Positions 1 through 9,059 of a stretch of 64,000 bases of DNA are shown here, piece by piece. A program made the translations under genes and the position numbers. The DNA lies in contig NZ_CP101731.1 of assembly GCF_031202305.1 (NCBI RefSeq), forward strand, positions 2,914,001-2,978,000, given 5' to 3'. The stretch's first letter is position 1; each line of letters starts with the position of its first letter. The notes below the pieces were generated by a model, which did not search any database, was not told the origin of the DNA, and saw only the letters and a list, made by a program, of their open reading frames with translations. Origin of the DNA: Pelagibacterium sp. 26DY04. Lineage in GTDB: Bacteria > Pseudomonadota > Alphaproteobacteria > Rhizobiales > Devosiaceae.

Positions 1-2
1 GG

Positions 3-104
3 CTCTCCGCGATCGCGGAAACCGGATGGTCGCCACGCGAGAAGAAGGATTTTGCCCGGTTCATGGCGATCCAGACGCTGATGCCGAAGGCGGGTTTGGG
101 GTAA
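3..104 (+). CDS. C-terminal end of a probable GH20 beta-N-acetylhexosaminidase (partial)
   Basis: An open frame enters from the left edge and stops at TAA 102-104, giving the last 33 residues of a protein. The tail contains AETGWSPREKKDFARF, which matches the AE-x-x-WSP-x-EKRD-x-x-F segment near the end of family 20 hexosaminidases that trim N-acetylglucosamine. Third codon positions are G/C rich, as in real genes here. The catalytic part lies outside the window, so the family call rests on this short motif only. Another protein ending in a similar motif cannot be excluded. Confidence 0.45.
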   Translation, partial: LSAIAETGWSPREKKDFARFMAIQTLMPKAGLG

Positions 105-138
105 ACGCCTCGCAACCGCGGAAGACTTTGGCAGACTC

Positions 139-290
139 AGAGCCCCCTCATCCGTCTCGCCTTTCGGGCAATTCACCTTCTCCCACCAGGGGAGAAGGGG
201 AGCCCGTGGCGGCGTTGGGCAAGCACCCCGTGCTGCCCAAAGAGCCCCTCTTCTCTTGAGGGAGGAGAGGGGGGTTGAGGGGTGCGCTGA
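139..290. repeat. Rhizobiales-style intergenic palindromic repeat
   Basis: The gap between the hexosaminidase tail and folD holds a CCCCTCATCCG-like head and a perfect hairpin, CCTTCTCCC (176-184) / GGGAGAAGG (190-198) with a 5-nt loop. A second C/T-rich segment then ends in the complementary orientation (about 244-283, with CCCCTCTTCTCTTGAGGG and GAGGGGGG). This layout is typical of the short palindromic repeats scattered between genes of Hyphomicrobiales genomes. I see no coding potential here. It may also act as a bidirectional transcription end for the flanking convergent genes. Confidence 0.6.
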
Positions 291-303
291 GACTGCCCGA
301 ATG

Positions 304-1191
304 CTAACGGCGTACGCTCTGCTCGGCCGCTTCCAAGGTATTCGCCATCAGCATGGCAATGGTCATCGGCCCCACCCCGCCCGGAACCGGGGTAATGGCC
401 CCTGCCCACTCGGCGGCCGCAGCGAATGCGACGTCGCCGACCAGACGGGTCTTGCCCTCGCCCCTTTCGGGCGCCGGAATGCGATTGATGCCCACATCGA
501 TGACCGTAGCGCCTCTCTTGATCCAGTCACCCTTTACGAATTCAGGGCGGCCGATGGCGGCAACCACGATGTCGGCTCGGCTCACCAGTTCCGGCAGGTC
601 TTTCGTGCGCGAGTGGGCGATGGTGACCGTCGCGTTGGCGTGCTGGAGCAGCGCGGCGACGGGCCGGCCGACGAGATTGGACCGCCCGATGACAACGGCA
701 TCGAGACCGGAGAGGCCTTCGGGGTGGACGGTGCTCAGAAGCTCCATGCAGCCCTTTGGCGTGCAGGGCAATAGCGTCTTGTCGATCTGGCCCGAAGCGA
801 GCCGGCCGATGGAGATATCGTGAAGGCCATCCACATCCTTGGCCGGATCGAGCGCGCCGATGGTGGTGCGCTCGTCAAGGTGGTCCGGAAGCGGGAGCTG
901 AACAAGAATGCCGTGAATGGCCGGATCGGCGTTGAGATTTGCGATGACGTCGAGCAATTCTGTTTGCGTGGTTTCGGCGGGCAGCGTGTGCTGGACCGAG
1001 TGGAACCCGCATTCGGTGGCCATCTTGCCCTTGGAGGCGACATAGACCTGGCTGGCCGGGTTCTCGCCCACCAGCACCACCGCCAATCCCGGAGGATTGC
1101 CATGGGTGGCGGCAAAGGCGGCCGCACCCGCCTTGACGCGATCGATGGCCGCTGCGGCGACTGCTTTTCCGTCAATGATCGTGGCGGTCAT
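304..1191 (-). CDS. folD: Bifunctional methylenetetrahydrofolate dehydrogenase / methenyltetrahydrofolate cyclohydrolase FolD
   Basis: A cytosolic enzyme interconverting 5,10-methylene-THF and 10-formyl-THF with NADP. At 295 residues it is the usual FolD length. It shows the N-terminal catalytic Y50-V-A-S-K54 motif, the NADP-binding segment [11 protein letters not shown], and the C-terminal signature [14 protein letters not shown]. The ATG start at 1191 has a GGGAG ribosome site just upstream. It lies 11 nt downstream of purU on the same strand, with metH further upstream, so the three genes make a one-carbon/folate block. The product 10-formyl-THF is the substrate of PurU. Confidence 0.97.
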   Translation of the reverse strand: MTATIIDGKAVAAAAIDRVKAGAAAFAATHGNPPGLAVVLVGENPASQVYVASKGKMATECGFHSVQHTLPAETTQTELLDVIANLNADPAIHGILVQLPLPDHLDERTTIGALDPAKDVDGLHDISIGRLASGQIDKTLLPCTPKGCMELLSTVHPEGLSGLDAVVIGRSNLVGRPVAALLQHANATVTIAHSRTKDLPELVSRADIVVAAIGRPEFVKGDWIKRGATVIDVGINRIPAPERGEGKTRLVGDVAFAAAAEWAGAITPVPGGVGPMTIAMLMANTLEAAEQSVRR

Positions 1192-1202
1192 GGGCGACTC
1201 CC

Positions 1203-2060
1203 TTATGCGAAGACCACGGTCTTGTGGCCGTTGAGCATCACGCGGTTTTCGAGATGGCTCTTGACGGCGCGGGCCAGCACGCGGCTTTCGATGTCACGGC
1301 CGACGGCGATGAGATCATCCGGGCTCATGGCATGGGTGACGCGGGCGGTTTCCTGCTCGATGATCGGGCCCTCGTCGAGATCGGGCGTCACGTAATGGGC
1401 AGTGGCCCCGATGATCTTGACGCCCCGCTCGTGGGCCTGGTGATAGGGTTTGGCACCTTTAAAGCTCGGCAGGAAGGAATGATGAATGTTGATCACCTTG
1501 CCGAACAAGCGCGTGGAGAGCTGGTCGGAAAGGATCTGCATGTAGCGCGCCAGGACGACGAGATCTGCGTCAGCCGCCTTGATGAGCCGGAGCACCTCGG
1601 CTTCCTGCTCGGCCTTTTCCCCCTTGGCCATCGGCAGATGGTGAAACGGGATACCATCGGCCTCGGCGATCGAGCGGGCGTCCTCGTGATTGGAGATGAT
1701 CGCCGCCACTTCGGCACGCAGCCAGCCGACCTTGATCTGGTAAAGCAGGTGGCGCAGGGCATGGTCGAATTTGGAAACCATGATGACCATGCGCGGCACG
1801 CGGGCTTCGTCGGCGATTGCCGTTTTCATGTCGAAGCGCGCGGTGACCGGCTTCAGCGCGCGCTCGACAGCCTCCTTGTCGACGCCCTCGGGCGCGGCAA
1901 AGGCGATGCGCATGAAGAACTTGCCCGTGTCGCGATCCCAGAACTGGTTGGATTCGGCGATGTTGGCGCCCAGCCCGAACAATTCGCTGGTGACGCCGGC
2001 GACGATCCCCGGCTTGTCGGCGCAGGACAGGGTGAGGACGAAATTGGGCATGAGAACCAT
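1203..2060 (-). CDS. purU: Formyltetrahydrofolate deformylase PurU
   Basis: Hydrolyses 10-formyl-THF to formate and THF, balancing the one-carbon pool. An N-terminal ACT regulatory domain (about residues 4-85, beginning [16 protein letters not shown]) is followed by a formyltransferase domain. The formyltransferase catalytic triad is visible as Asn in IISNHEDAR, His in [10 protein letters not shown] and Asp in PDLDEGPII. Length (285) matches the family. ATG codons at 2060 and 2051 are both possible; the second gives the more usual [10 protein letters not shown] beginning, and neither has a clear ribosome site. It sits between folD and metH, all on the minus strand. Confidence 0.95.
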   Translation of the reverse strand: MVLMPNFVLTLSCADKPGIVAGVTSELFGLGANIAESNQFWDRDTGKFFMRIAFAAPEGVDKEAVERALKPVTARFDMKTAIADEARVPRMVIMVSKFDHALRHLLYQIKVGWLRAEVAAIISNHEDARSIAEADGIPFHHLPMAKGEKAEQEAEVLRLIKAADADLVVLARYMQILSDQLSTRLFGKVINIHHSFLPSFKGAKPYHQAHERGVKIIGATAHYVTPDLDEGPIIEQETARVTHAMSPDDLIAVGRDIESRVLARAVKSHLENRVMLNGHKTVVFA

Positions 2061-2131
2061 GAGGTCATGTAAAATTACACGACTTCATAATGAGTTGCGC
2101 CGGGGATGTCGAGACAGGGAGGAAGGCTCCC

Positions 2132-5100
2132 TCACCCGGCGGCCTTCTCCATGCCTGGAATGTAGTTCAGCACCGGGCCGAGCCAGCGTTCGACGTCTTC
2201 GATCGCCATGCCCTTGCGTTGGGCATAATCCTCGACCTGGTCGCGTTCGACCTTTGCGACGCCGAAATAATAGCTTTCCGGGTGGGCGAAATAGAGCCCG
2301 GAGACCGAGGATCCCGGCCACATGGCGTAGCTTTCGGTCAGCTTCACCCCGATTTGCTTTTCCACGTCAAGCAGTTCGAAGAGCGTGGTTTTTTCGGTGT
2401 GGTCGGGCTGGGCCGGGTACCCCGGAGCGGGGCGGATGCCCTGATAGGGCTCGGCGATCAGCTCTTCGGGGGCGAAATTTTCGTCCGAGTACGCCCAGAG
2501 CTCCTTGCGCACCACCTCGTGCAGCCGTTCGGCGAACGCCTCGGCGAAACGGTCGGCGAGGGCCTTGACGAGGATCGAGGAGTAGTTGTCGTTCTGCTCG
2601 TCGAACTTGTCGGCGATCGCGATCTCCTCGAAGCCGGCGGTAACGCAGAAGCCGCCCACATAATCGGGCGTACCGGCCTCGGCCATGAAATCGGCAAGCG
2701 CGACGTTGGGCTTGTCGCCGGATTTGGAAAGCTGCTGGCGCAGGGTGAAGAATTTGGCCAGCTCGGTGCCGCGCGTCTCGTCGGTGAAAAGCTGTACATC
2801 GTCACCCAACCGGTTGGCGGGCCAGAAGCCGACGACGGCTTTGGGGGTGAACCACTTCTCATCGATGATGCGTTTGAGCATAGCCTGTGCGTCATCGAAC
2901 AGTTGACGCACGGCCTCGCCCTGGCGGGGGTCATCGAGAATCTTGGGGTAAGTGCCCTTGAACTCCCAGGCCTGGAAGAATGGGGTCCAGTCTATATAGC
3001 GGGCGAGCTCGGCCAGATCCCAATCCTGATAGGACCTTGTGCCCAGGAAGCTGGGCTTTTTCGGCACATAGGCGGACCAGTCCGGCTTGAACGCATTATC
3101 ACGGGCGGCTTGCAGGCTGGTGCGCTGCTTGTCGGCCTCACCCTTGCGGTGCTTTTCGGCGACGGTATCGTATTCCTGCTTGATGGTCTTGACGTAGTCG
3201 TTGGCCGCTTCCTTGGAGAGGAGCTTTGAAACGACGTTGACCGCAAGGCTGGCGTCCTTGACGTAGACGGTTGTGCCGCGATTGTAGCGCGGGTTGATCT
3301 TGACCGCCGTGTGGACGCGGCTGGTCGTCGCCCCGCCGATCAGGAGCGGGATGTCGAAGCCTTCGCGCTCCATTTCGGAGGCGACGTGCACCATCTCGTC
3401 GAGCGAAGGGGTGATGAGGCCGGAAAGACCGATCACGTCCACCTTTTCCTTTTTCGCCGTTTCGAGGATGGTCTGGGCGGGAACCATGACGCCCAGATCG
3501 ATGATCTCGTAATTGTTGCAGGCCAAGACCACGCCGACGATGTTCTTGCCGATATCGTGGACGTCGCCCTTGACGGTGGCCATCAGGATCTTGCCGGCGC
3601 TCTGGCGCGTGCCGTCGGCCTCCGCCTCCATGAAGGGGAGAAGATAGGCGACGGCTTGCTTCATGACGCGGGCCGATTTGACGACCTGAGGCAGGAACAT
3701 CTTGCCGGCGCCGAACAGTTCGCCGACGATGTTCATGCCGTCCATCAACGGGCCTTCGATGACGTGCAGCGGGCGGGCGAATTGCTGACGGGCTTCTTCG
3801 GTGTCGGCCTCGATATATTCGGTGATCCCGTTGACCAGCGCGTGGGAAATGCGCTCACCCACCGGCTTTTCGCGCCAGGAGAGGTCCTTGGTCTTGGCTT
3901 CCTTGCCGCCCTGTCCCCTATAGCGCTCGGCAAGATCGAGCATGCGTTCGGTGGCATCGGACCGGCGGTTGAGCACCACGTCCTCGCAGGCCTCGCGCAG
4001 TTCGGGATCGATCGATTCATAGACCGCGAGCTGGCCGGCATTGACGATGCCCATATCCATGCCCGCCGCGATGGCATGGTAGAGGAACACGGCGTGCATG
4101 GCCTCGCGCACCGGCTCGTTGCCGCGGAACGAGAAGGACAGGTTGGAAACGCCGCCCGAGATGTGGACATGGGGGAGCGTGCGCGTGATTTCACGCGTCG
4201 CCTCGATGAAATCGACGCCGTAATTGTCGTGCTCTTCGATGCCGGTGGCGACGGCGAAGATGTTGGGATCGAAGATGATGTCTTCGGGCGGGAAGCCCAC
4301 TTCATCGACAAGGATACGGTAGGCGCGGGTGCAGATTTCCACCTTGCGGGCCTGAGTGTCGGCCTGCCCGACCTCATCGAACGCCATGACGACGACAGCG
4401 GCGCCGTAGAGCTTGCACAGGCGCGCCTGCTCGCGGAACTTGTCCTCGCCCTCTTTCATGGAAATCGAGTTGACGATGGCCTTGCCCTGGATGCATTTGA
4501 GGCCCGCCTCGATCACCTCCCACTTCGAAGAGTCGACCATGATCGGCACGCGGGCGATGTCGGGCTCCGACGCGACGAGGTTGAGGTAATCGACCATCAC
4601 CTGCTGGCTGTCGATCAGGCCTTCGTCCATGTTGATGTCGATCACCTGGGCGCCGTTTTCCACTTGATCGCGGGCGACATCGAGGGCGGCGGTGTAATCG
4701 CCCGAGGTGATGAGCTTCTTGAACCGCGCAGAGCCGGTGACATTGGTACGCTCGCCCACGTTCACGAACGGGATATCGTCGGTGAGCGTGAAAGGCTCGA
4801 GACCGGAAAGGCGCAGGCGCGGCTCAATCTTAGGGATTTCGCGCGGGGCATATTTGGACACCGCTTGGGCAATGGCCGCGATGTGATCGGGGGTCGAGCC
4901 GCAGCAGCCGCCCACCACGTTCAGGAACCCGTCGCGGGCAAAGCCCTCGATCTGGCTGGCCATAAATTCAGGGCTCTCGTCATATTCGCCGAATTCGTTG
5001 GGCAGACCCGCATTGGGATAGGCGCAGACGAACGTATCGGCAATATCGGAGATTTCCGCCAGATGGGCGCGCATGGCGTTGGCGCCCAATGCGCAGTTGA

Positions 5101-5899
5101 GCCCGATGGTAAAGGGCTTGGCGTGGCGCAGCGAGTACCAGAAGGCGGTGGGCGTCTGGCCCGAAAGCGTGCGGCCGGAAAGATCGGTGATGGTGCCCGA
5201 AATCATCACCGGCAGGCGGATGCCCTTGTTCTCGAACACCTCTTCGGCGGCAAAGACGGCGGCCTTGGCGTTCAATGTATCGAAGATGGTTTCGATCAGT
5301 ATGATGTCCGAGCCGCCATCGATCAGCCCCTCGATCTGCTCGCCATAGGCGATGCGCAGCTCGTCAAAGGACGTGGCGCGGAAGCCGGGATTGTTGACGT
5401 CGGGCGAAATCGAAGCCGTACGGTTGGTGGGGCCCACGGCACCGGCAACGAAGCGGCGCTTGCCGTCCTCGGCCTCGGCACGGATGGCGGCACGCTTGGC
5501 GGCCTGGGCGCCGGCAACGTTGAGCTCATAGGCCAACGCCTCCATGCCGTAATCGGCCTGGGCGATGGTGGTCCCCGAAAAGGTGTTGGTTTCCAGGATA
5601 TCGGCCCCCGCCATGGCATAGGCGAAGTGGATATCCTCGATGATTTTTGGCTCGGTGATGACCAAGAGGTCGTTATTGCCCTGCAAAGGCTTGGGCCAAT
5701 CGGCAAAGCGCTCGCCGCGGAAATTTTCCTCGGTGAGCTTTTCGCGCTGGATCATGGTGCCCATGGCGCCGTCGAGAATGAGGATGCGTTCACGCGCGGC
5801 CTGGGTCAGGGCGGCGAGAATGTCATCGCCTTCCCTGGCGGAGCGGACGGGACCGTTGCCGGGGCGCAGCGCCTCGACCGGGATCGTCTCACCCGACAT
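2132..5899 (-). CDS. metH: Cobalamin-dependent methionine synthase MetH
   Basis: Transfers a methyl group from 5-methyl-THF to homocysteine through cobalamin. All four modules are present in order: homocysteine-binding domain ([27 protein letters not shown] zinc cysteines), pterin-binding domain ([14 protein letters not shown]), B12-binding domain with the cobalt-ligand motif DVHDIGKN, and the C-terminal SAM-dependent activation domain ([15 protein letters not shown]). In-frame upstream starts at 5965 (ATG) and 6010 (GTG) exist. I chose 5899 because G/C-rich third positions begin there, while codons further upstream look non-coding. A perfect palindrome lies upstream at 6014-6035. Confidence 0.95.
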   Translation of the reverse strand: MSGETIPVEALRPGNGPVRSAREGDDILAALTQAARERILILDGAMGTMIQREKLTEENFRGERFADWPKPLQGNNDLLVITEPKIIEDIHFAYAMAGADILETNTFSGTTIAQADYGMEALAYELNVAGAQAAKRAAIRAEAEDGKRRFVAGAVGPTNRTASISPDVNNPGFRATSFDELRIAYGEQIEGLIDGGSDIILIETIFDTLNAKAAVFAAEEVFENKGIRLPVMISGTITDLSGRTLSGQTPTAFWYSLRHAKPFTIGLNCALGANAMRAHLAEISDIADTFVCAYPNAGLPNEFGEYDESPEFMASQIEGFARDGFLNVVGGCCGSTPDHIAAIAQAVSKYAPREIPKIEPRLRLSGLEPFTLTDDIPFVNVGERTNVTGSARFKKLITSGDYTAALDVARDQVENGAQVIDINMDEGLIDSQQVMVDYLNLVASEPDIARVPIMVDSSKWEVIEAGLKCIQGKAIVNSISMKEGEDKFREQARLCKLYGAAVVVMAFDEVGQADTQARKVEICTRAYRILVDEVGFPPEDIIFDPNIFAVATGIEEHDNYGVDFIEATREITRTLPHVHISGGVSNLSFSFRGNEPVREAMHAVFLYHAIAAGMDMGIVNAGQLAVYESIDPELREACEDVVLNRRSDATERMLDLAERYRGQGGKEAKTKDLSWREKPVGERISHALVNGITEYIEADTEEARQQFARPLHVIEGPLMDGMNIVGELFGAGKMFLPQVVKSARVMKQAVAYLLPFMEAEADGTRQSAGKILMATVKGDVHDIGKNIVGVVLACNNYEIIDLGVMVPAQTILETAKKEKVDVIGLSGLITPSLDEMVHVASEMEREGFDIPLLIGGATTSRVHTAVKINPRYNRGTTVYVKDASLAVNVVSKLLSKEAANDYVKTIKQEYDTVAEKHRKGEADKQRTSLQAARDNAFKPDWSAYVPKKPSFLGTRSYQDWDLAELARYIDWTPFFQAWEFKGTYPKILDDPRQGEAVRQLFDDAQAMLKRIIDEKWFTPKAVVGFWPANRLGDDVQLFTDETRGTELAKFFTLRQQLSKSGDKPNVALADFMAEAGTPDYVGGFCVTAGFEEIAIADKFDEQNDNYSSILVKALADRFAEAFAERLHEVVRKELWAYSDENFAPEELIAEPYQGIRPAPGYPAQPDHTEKTTLFELLDVEKQIGVKLTESYAMWPGSSVSGLYFAHPESYYFGVAKVERDQVEDYAQRKGMAIEDVERWLGPVLNYIPGMEKAAG

Positions 5900-6013
5900 G
5901 CCACCCATGCGCCCATCGCCGGGAGCATGAAGGCGGCCGTGGGTACATCCGGGAGCGTTGCACATGAGCGTTTCCAATCCTATCGCGCATGATGCGCGAG
6001 TGCATAACACAAA

Positions 6014-6035
6014 GACATAAAGATATCTTTATGTC
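6014..6035. promoter_or_regulatory. Perfect 22-bp palindrome upstream of metH, candidate ArsR-type (SahR-like) operator
   Basis: The sequence is an uninterrupted 22-bp palindrome centred on AGATATCT, with the core CATAAAGATATCTTTATG. It lies in the short space between metH and the end of the upstream gene, overlapping that gene's stop codon, which is where a metH promoter must be. ArsR-family regulators of the methionine cycle (SahR, which responds to S-adenosylhomocysteine) use AT-rich palindromes of this shape. That assignment is from memory of the family and is inference. No ArsR gene lies in the window. Confidence 0.65.
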
Positions 6036-7458
6036 AAACCAAAGCCTGTTCCAACCGGTCGGCGAAACGGGCAACACGCTTGGGCGTTGCATCGGCGAAG
6101 CCGATGATCAGACCTGAACGCTTCTCCCCAGCGCAATAGCTCGAAAGCGATGGGGTTTCAAAACCTTCCGCGGCGAGCGCGGCGGCGACGGGGCTATCGT
6201 CACGAGGCCGGGAGAAGCGGGCGACCACTTGCAGACCACCCATGGGCATATCCACCTCGAGGTCCGCGCCGAACCTCTCACGCAAAGTTTCCACCAGAAG
6301 GCCGCCACGTTCCTCATAGGTCTTGGCGATCCGCTTGAGATGGGTCACGAGCGCACCTGATTCAATCAGATCGGCGAAAGCGGCCTGAGTGTGGATATTG
6401 ACCCGCAGGCCCAGATTGCGCTGCGCCTGCGCGAGTGGACCGGCCAAGTCTTTCGGCACGACCATATAGGCAAGACGCAAGCCGGGCAAAAGGCTCTTGG
6501 CCGTGGTGCCGAGATAGATCACCTCCGCGCCATCGCTGATGCCCTGCAGCGCTGCGATGGCGCGGCCGTTCCAGAGGAACTCGCTGTCGTAATCGTCCTC
6601 GAGCACGATTGCGCCCATGCGGCGCGCCGCTTGCAGCAAATCCATACGCCGTTGCAGCGGCATGCGCGCGCCGGTGGGGTATTGGTGCGAGGGCGTGACA
6701 TAGACCAGACGCGCGCCAGACCTTTCGATACCCGAAGGATCGACCCCCTGCCCGTCTACTTCCAACGCCCGCGTCACAAGACCGGCTCCGGCAAAGGCGG
6801 TTCGCACGCCGAAATAGCCCGGCGACTCCACCAAACCCGTATCTCCCGCATCGGACAGGCATTGCGCCGCGAGCGCCAGGCCCGATTGTGTGGACGGCAC
6901 GATGAGGATCTGATCGGGCCCGGCATTGACGCCACGTTGGCGCGCCAGATAATCGGCAAGCACCGATTTGAGCCGAGGCAGGCCTTCGAGCGCCTCATAG
7001 ATCGCCGCATCCCCGAATTTCTGCCGGGCAACGCGGCGCAGGGTACGCGCCCAGAGATCGGCGGGAAACAGTGCCTCGTCGGGCGCACCCGGTTCGAGAT
7101 AGCCGGAATGGCGCTGCCCTCGCTTGCCGCGCAGATTGACGGCGATCGCCTCGCCGCGCCGCGAAAGCCCTCGCGCATCGCCCGCGCCGGAAAGACTGGC
7201 CCGCTCGAGATCGGTGCCTGTGACGATGCGCGGCGCGGCGCCCGGCCTTACGGCGACCACCCCATCGGCCCGCAAAAGCTCATAGCCGGCATTGACGCTG
7301 TTGCGCGAAATGCCGAGCCCCGCCGCCAACTGCCGCGAGCTGGGCAGCACCGACCCGGCCTTGAGCTTGCCCGAGCGCGCAGCCGCGCCAATGGCGCGAT
7401 AGATCTGTTCGGGCAATGGACCGCCCGCAGGATCGATAACAATGAGGCCTTCGAGCAT
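6034..7458 (-). CDS. MocR/PdxR-family transcriptional regulator (GntR HTH plus aminotransferase-like domain)
   Basis: A 474-residue protein. The N-terminal GntR winged helix (about 15-75; PSSRQLAAGLGISRNSVNAG) is linked to a fold-type I aminotransferase domain (about 110-470). The PLP-binding lysine is recognisable in GTTAKSLLPGLRL, and the SPGYFGV and DYDSEF segments are conserved. Such proteins sense pyridoxal phosphate or an amino compound rather than catalysing transamination. It is transcribed divergently from a pyridoxamine-oxidase-like gene, and repeated TGGATC elements in the gap overlap its own ribosome site, suggesting autoregulation. Whether the effector is PLP (true PdxR) cannot be told from sequence. 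Confidence 0.9.
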   Translation of the reverse strand: MLEGLIVIDPAGGPLPEQIYRAIGAAARSGKLKAGSVLPSSRQLAAGLGISRNSVNAGYELLRADGVVAVRPGAAPRIVTGTDLERASLSGAGDARGLSRRGEAIAVNLRGKRGQRHSGYLEPGAPDEALFPADLWARTLRRVARQKFGDAAIYEALEGLPRLKSVLADYLARQRGVNAGPDQILIVPSTQSGLALAAQCLSDAGDTGLVESPGYFGVRTAFAGAGLVTRALEVDGQGVDPSGIERSGARLVYVTPSHQYPTGARMPLQRRMDLLQAARRMGAIVLEDDYDSEFLWNGRAIAALQGISDGAEVIYLGTTAKSLLPGLRLAYMVVPKDLAGPLAQAQRNLGLRVNIHTQAAFADLIESGALVTHLKRIAKTYEERGGLLVETLRERFGADLEVDMPMGGLQVVARFSRPRDDSPVAAALAAEGFETPSLSSYCAGEKRSGLIIGFADATPKRVARFADRLEQALV

Positions 7459-7459
7459 C

Positions 7460-7502
7460 TGGATCCTTCAATGAAAAACAAAGTGGATCTTACAAGGGTC
7501 CA
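7460..7502. promoter_or_regulatory. MocR-type operator in the divergent regulator/oxidase promoter
   Basis: Two directly repeated half-sites, TGGATCCTTCAA (7460-7471) and TGGATCTTACAA (7484-7495), start exactly 24 bp apart. The second also forms an inverted repeat, TGGATC-N7-GGTCCA (7484-7502). A direct repeat combined with an inverted repeat is the usual MocR/PdxR binding layout. The left half-site covers the ribosome site of the regulator gene itself, and the right sites sit where the promoter of the downstream oxidase-like gene should be. Confidence 0.6.
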
Positions 7503-7543
7503 GTTTAGATGCATATTGGCACCACCGCAACCAGGAGTACGCC

Positions 7544-8200
7544 ATGACCATCCATACGCCGCCGCCCTACGCCAAGGCCCGCAATCCCAAGCGGGCGCGC
7601 TATGACGAGGAGACGATCAACGCGATCCTCGATACCGGCCTGGTGGGGCATGTGGGTTTCATCGCCGACGGGCGGCCGATGGTGATCCCGATGGCTTATG
7701 CGCGCTCGGGTGCCACCATCTACTTGCACGGCTCATCGAAGGCGCGCATCGTCGCCATGCACCAGCAAGGCGATCCGCTGACCATGACGGTGACGCTGCT
7801 CGACGGCATCGTCGCGGCGCGCTCGGGATTTCACCATTCGATGAACTATCGCGCCGCCGTCGTCCACGGCCATGCGCGGATCGTCTCGGACCTCGGTGAA
7901 GTCGAGGAAGCGCTCAAGCTAATCACCGAGCACCTGCTGCCCTTCCGCTGGAATGAGGTGCGCCACATGCACGACAAGGAGCGCAAGGGCACCGGCGTCC
8001 TGGCGCTCGAGATCGAAGCGGCCTCGGCCAAAGTGCGGCAAGGTCCGCCGGTCGATGAAGAAGAAGACCACAACCTGCCGATCTGGGCGGGGGTGGTGCC
8101 TATCGTCACGGGACTAGGGGCACCGATCGGAGATGGCAGGACGCCGGGCGACGTTCCGCCGCCACCTTCGACCCATCTGGCGCGCAAAAAATTTGCCTAA
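7544..8200 (+). CDS. Pyridoxamine 5'-phosphate oxidase-like FMN-binding split-barrel protein
   Basis: A 218-residue protein of the split beta-barrel flavin-binding superfamily (Pyridox_ox_2 type). The N-terminal segment TGLVGHVGFIADGRPMVIPM and the strand GATIYLHGSSKAR match the FMN-binding core; HSMNYRAAVVHGHARI is also typical. The C-terminus is proline-rich and probably flexible. The ATG has a CAGGAG ribosome site. It is divergent from a MocR/PdxR-type regulator and followed by a GntR gene. A role in B6 vitamer or flavin/heme redox chemistry is likely, but the substrate cannot be read from sequence. Confidence 0.8.
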   Translation: MTIHTPPPYAKARNPKRARYDEETINAILDTGLVGHVGFIADGRPMVIPMAYARSGATIYLHGSSKARIVAMHQQGDPLTMTVTLLDGIVAARSGFHHSMNYRAAVVHGHARIVSDLGEVEEALKLITEHLLPFRWNEVRHMHDKERKGTGVLALEIEAASAKVRQGPPVDEEEDHNLPIWAGVVPIVTGLGAPIGDGRTPGDVPPPPSTHLARKKFA

Positions 8201-8289
8201 CGATTATGCAGAAATAAAAACTGCCTCTTCACTTGGCAGGTGTTTGGCTTCATAGTCAGAGGGTGAGAGCAACAGCCTGGAACCCAGCC

Positions 8290-8940
8290 GTGACCAAGAC
8301 CCTCTCGCGCAAGGGCACGACCGTAAGCGAAATCGTCGAACAGCTCGCCGATGCGATCGTCGCCGGGCGTTTCCAGCCCGGCGAGCGGCTCGACGAGATC
8401 GGACTCGCTGGACGATTTTCGGTATCGCGCACTCCTATCCGAGAAGCGCTCGGGCAATTGGCGGCGATGGGGCTAGTGTCGCGGCGGCCCAATCGCGGTG
8501 CGGTGGTGGCCGAACTCAGCTCCGAGCATCTCGCCAACCTCATCGAGGTGATGGCCGAACTGGAAGGCGTATGCGCCCGGCTCGCCGCCGAGCGCATGTC
8601 GGGTAAGGCGCGACGCAAGCTGGAGGCCGATCACCTGCGGGCTGGCCAGATGGTTCGGCTCGGGCAGTCGGACCTCTATTGGGCACACGATACGCTGTTC
8701 CACGCCGCCATCCAGGCTGGAGCCGGCAATCCGCAGCTTGGCGAAATGGCAGCGCTGGCGCGCTCGCGTCTCAGCCCGTTCCGCACCGATCTTTTCGCCC
8801 AGCCGGCACGGCTGGCGCAATCCTATAAGGATCACGAGATGATCGTCACCGCCCTGCTTCAGGCCGACGAGCCGCGTGCCGAACGGCTAATGCGCGACCA
8901 CATCCTCAAGAAAACGGCGACGCGCGAGCTGGTCGGTTAG
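8290..8940 (+). CDS. GntR-family (FCD) transcriptional regulator
   Basis: A cytosolic repressor-type protein of about 216 residues. The winged helix occupies about residues 10-75 (LDEIGLAGRFSVSRTPIREAL is the recognition region) and is followed by an all-helical FCD ligand-binding domain with metal-site histidines (HDTLFHAAIQ...HEMIVTALL). The GTG at 8290 is preferred; an in-frame TTG at 8233 and a GTG at 8263 exist, but neither has a ribosome site at workable spacing. It lies downstream of the flavin protein on the same strand and meets cydX tail to tail with a 4-nt overlap. Its target is unknown. Confidence 0.85.
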   Translation: MTKTLSRKGTTVSEIVEQLADAIVAGRFQPGERLDEIGLAGRFSVSRTPIREALGQLAAMGLVSRRPNRGAVVAELSSEHLANLIEVMAELEGVCARLAAERMSGKARRKLEADHLRAGQMVRLGQSDLYWAHDTLFHAAIQAGAGNPQLGEMAALARSRLSPFRTDLFAQPARLAQSYKDHEMIVTALLQADEPRAERLMRDHILKKTATRELVG

Positions 8941-9047
8941 CCCTTGTCCACCTCGCGCCGGTCCTCACGCATCTCGAACCACATCGCGTTGAGAATGGCG
9001 AAGGCGCAAGCCAGCCCGACGCCGAGAATCCAAGCAAAATACCACAT
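8937..9047 (-). CDS. cydX: Cytochrome bd-I accessory subunit CydX
   Basis: A 36-codon reading frame in the position where cydX belongs, 12 nt downstream of cydB. It begins MWYFAWILGVGLACAF and continues with INAM-like sequence (AILNAMWFE), giving one transmembrane helix and a charged C-terminal tail (MREDRREVDKG). The start MWY-x-x-WILG and the N-x-MW-x-E motif are hallmarks of CydX, which packs against CydA and stabilises the heme b595/d site. A GGAGCTCC ribosome site precedes the ATG at 9047. The stop overlaps the end of the convergent GntR gene. Confidence 0.93.
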   Translation of the reverse strand: MWYFAWILGVGLACAFAILNAMWFEMREDRREVDKG

Positions 9048-9059
9048 CTGTTGGAGCTC

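Noticed and set aside
2116..2132. Hairpin AGGGAG-GAAGG-CTCCCT at the end of metH
   Set aside because: Stem is only 6 bp and no U-tract follows on the minus strand, so it is not supported as a terminator.
3311..5992. Very long open frame (893 codons) on the plus strand
   Set aside because: It is antisense to metH; the frame stays open only because of GC-rich codon bias in metH, and its translation shows no family motif.
5900..6010. N-terminal extension of MetH to starts at 5965 or 6010
   Set aside because: Third codon positions in this part are not G/C-rich and no conserved sequence is present; kept only as an alternative.
8201..8289. TTG start at 8233 for the GntR regulator
   Set aside because: No ribosome site and non-conserved residues; the GTG at 8290 gives a normal GntR N-terminus.
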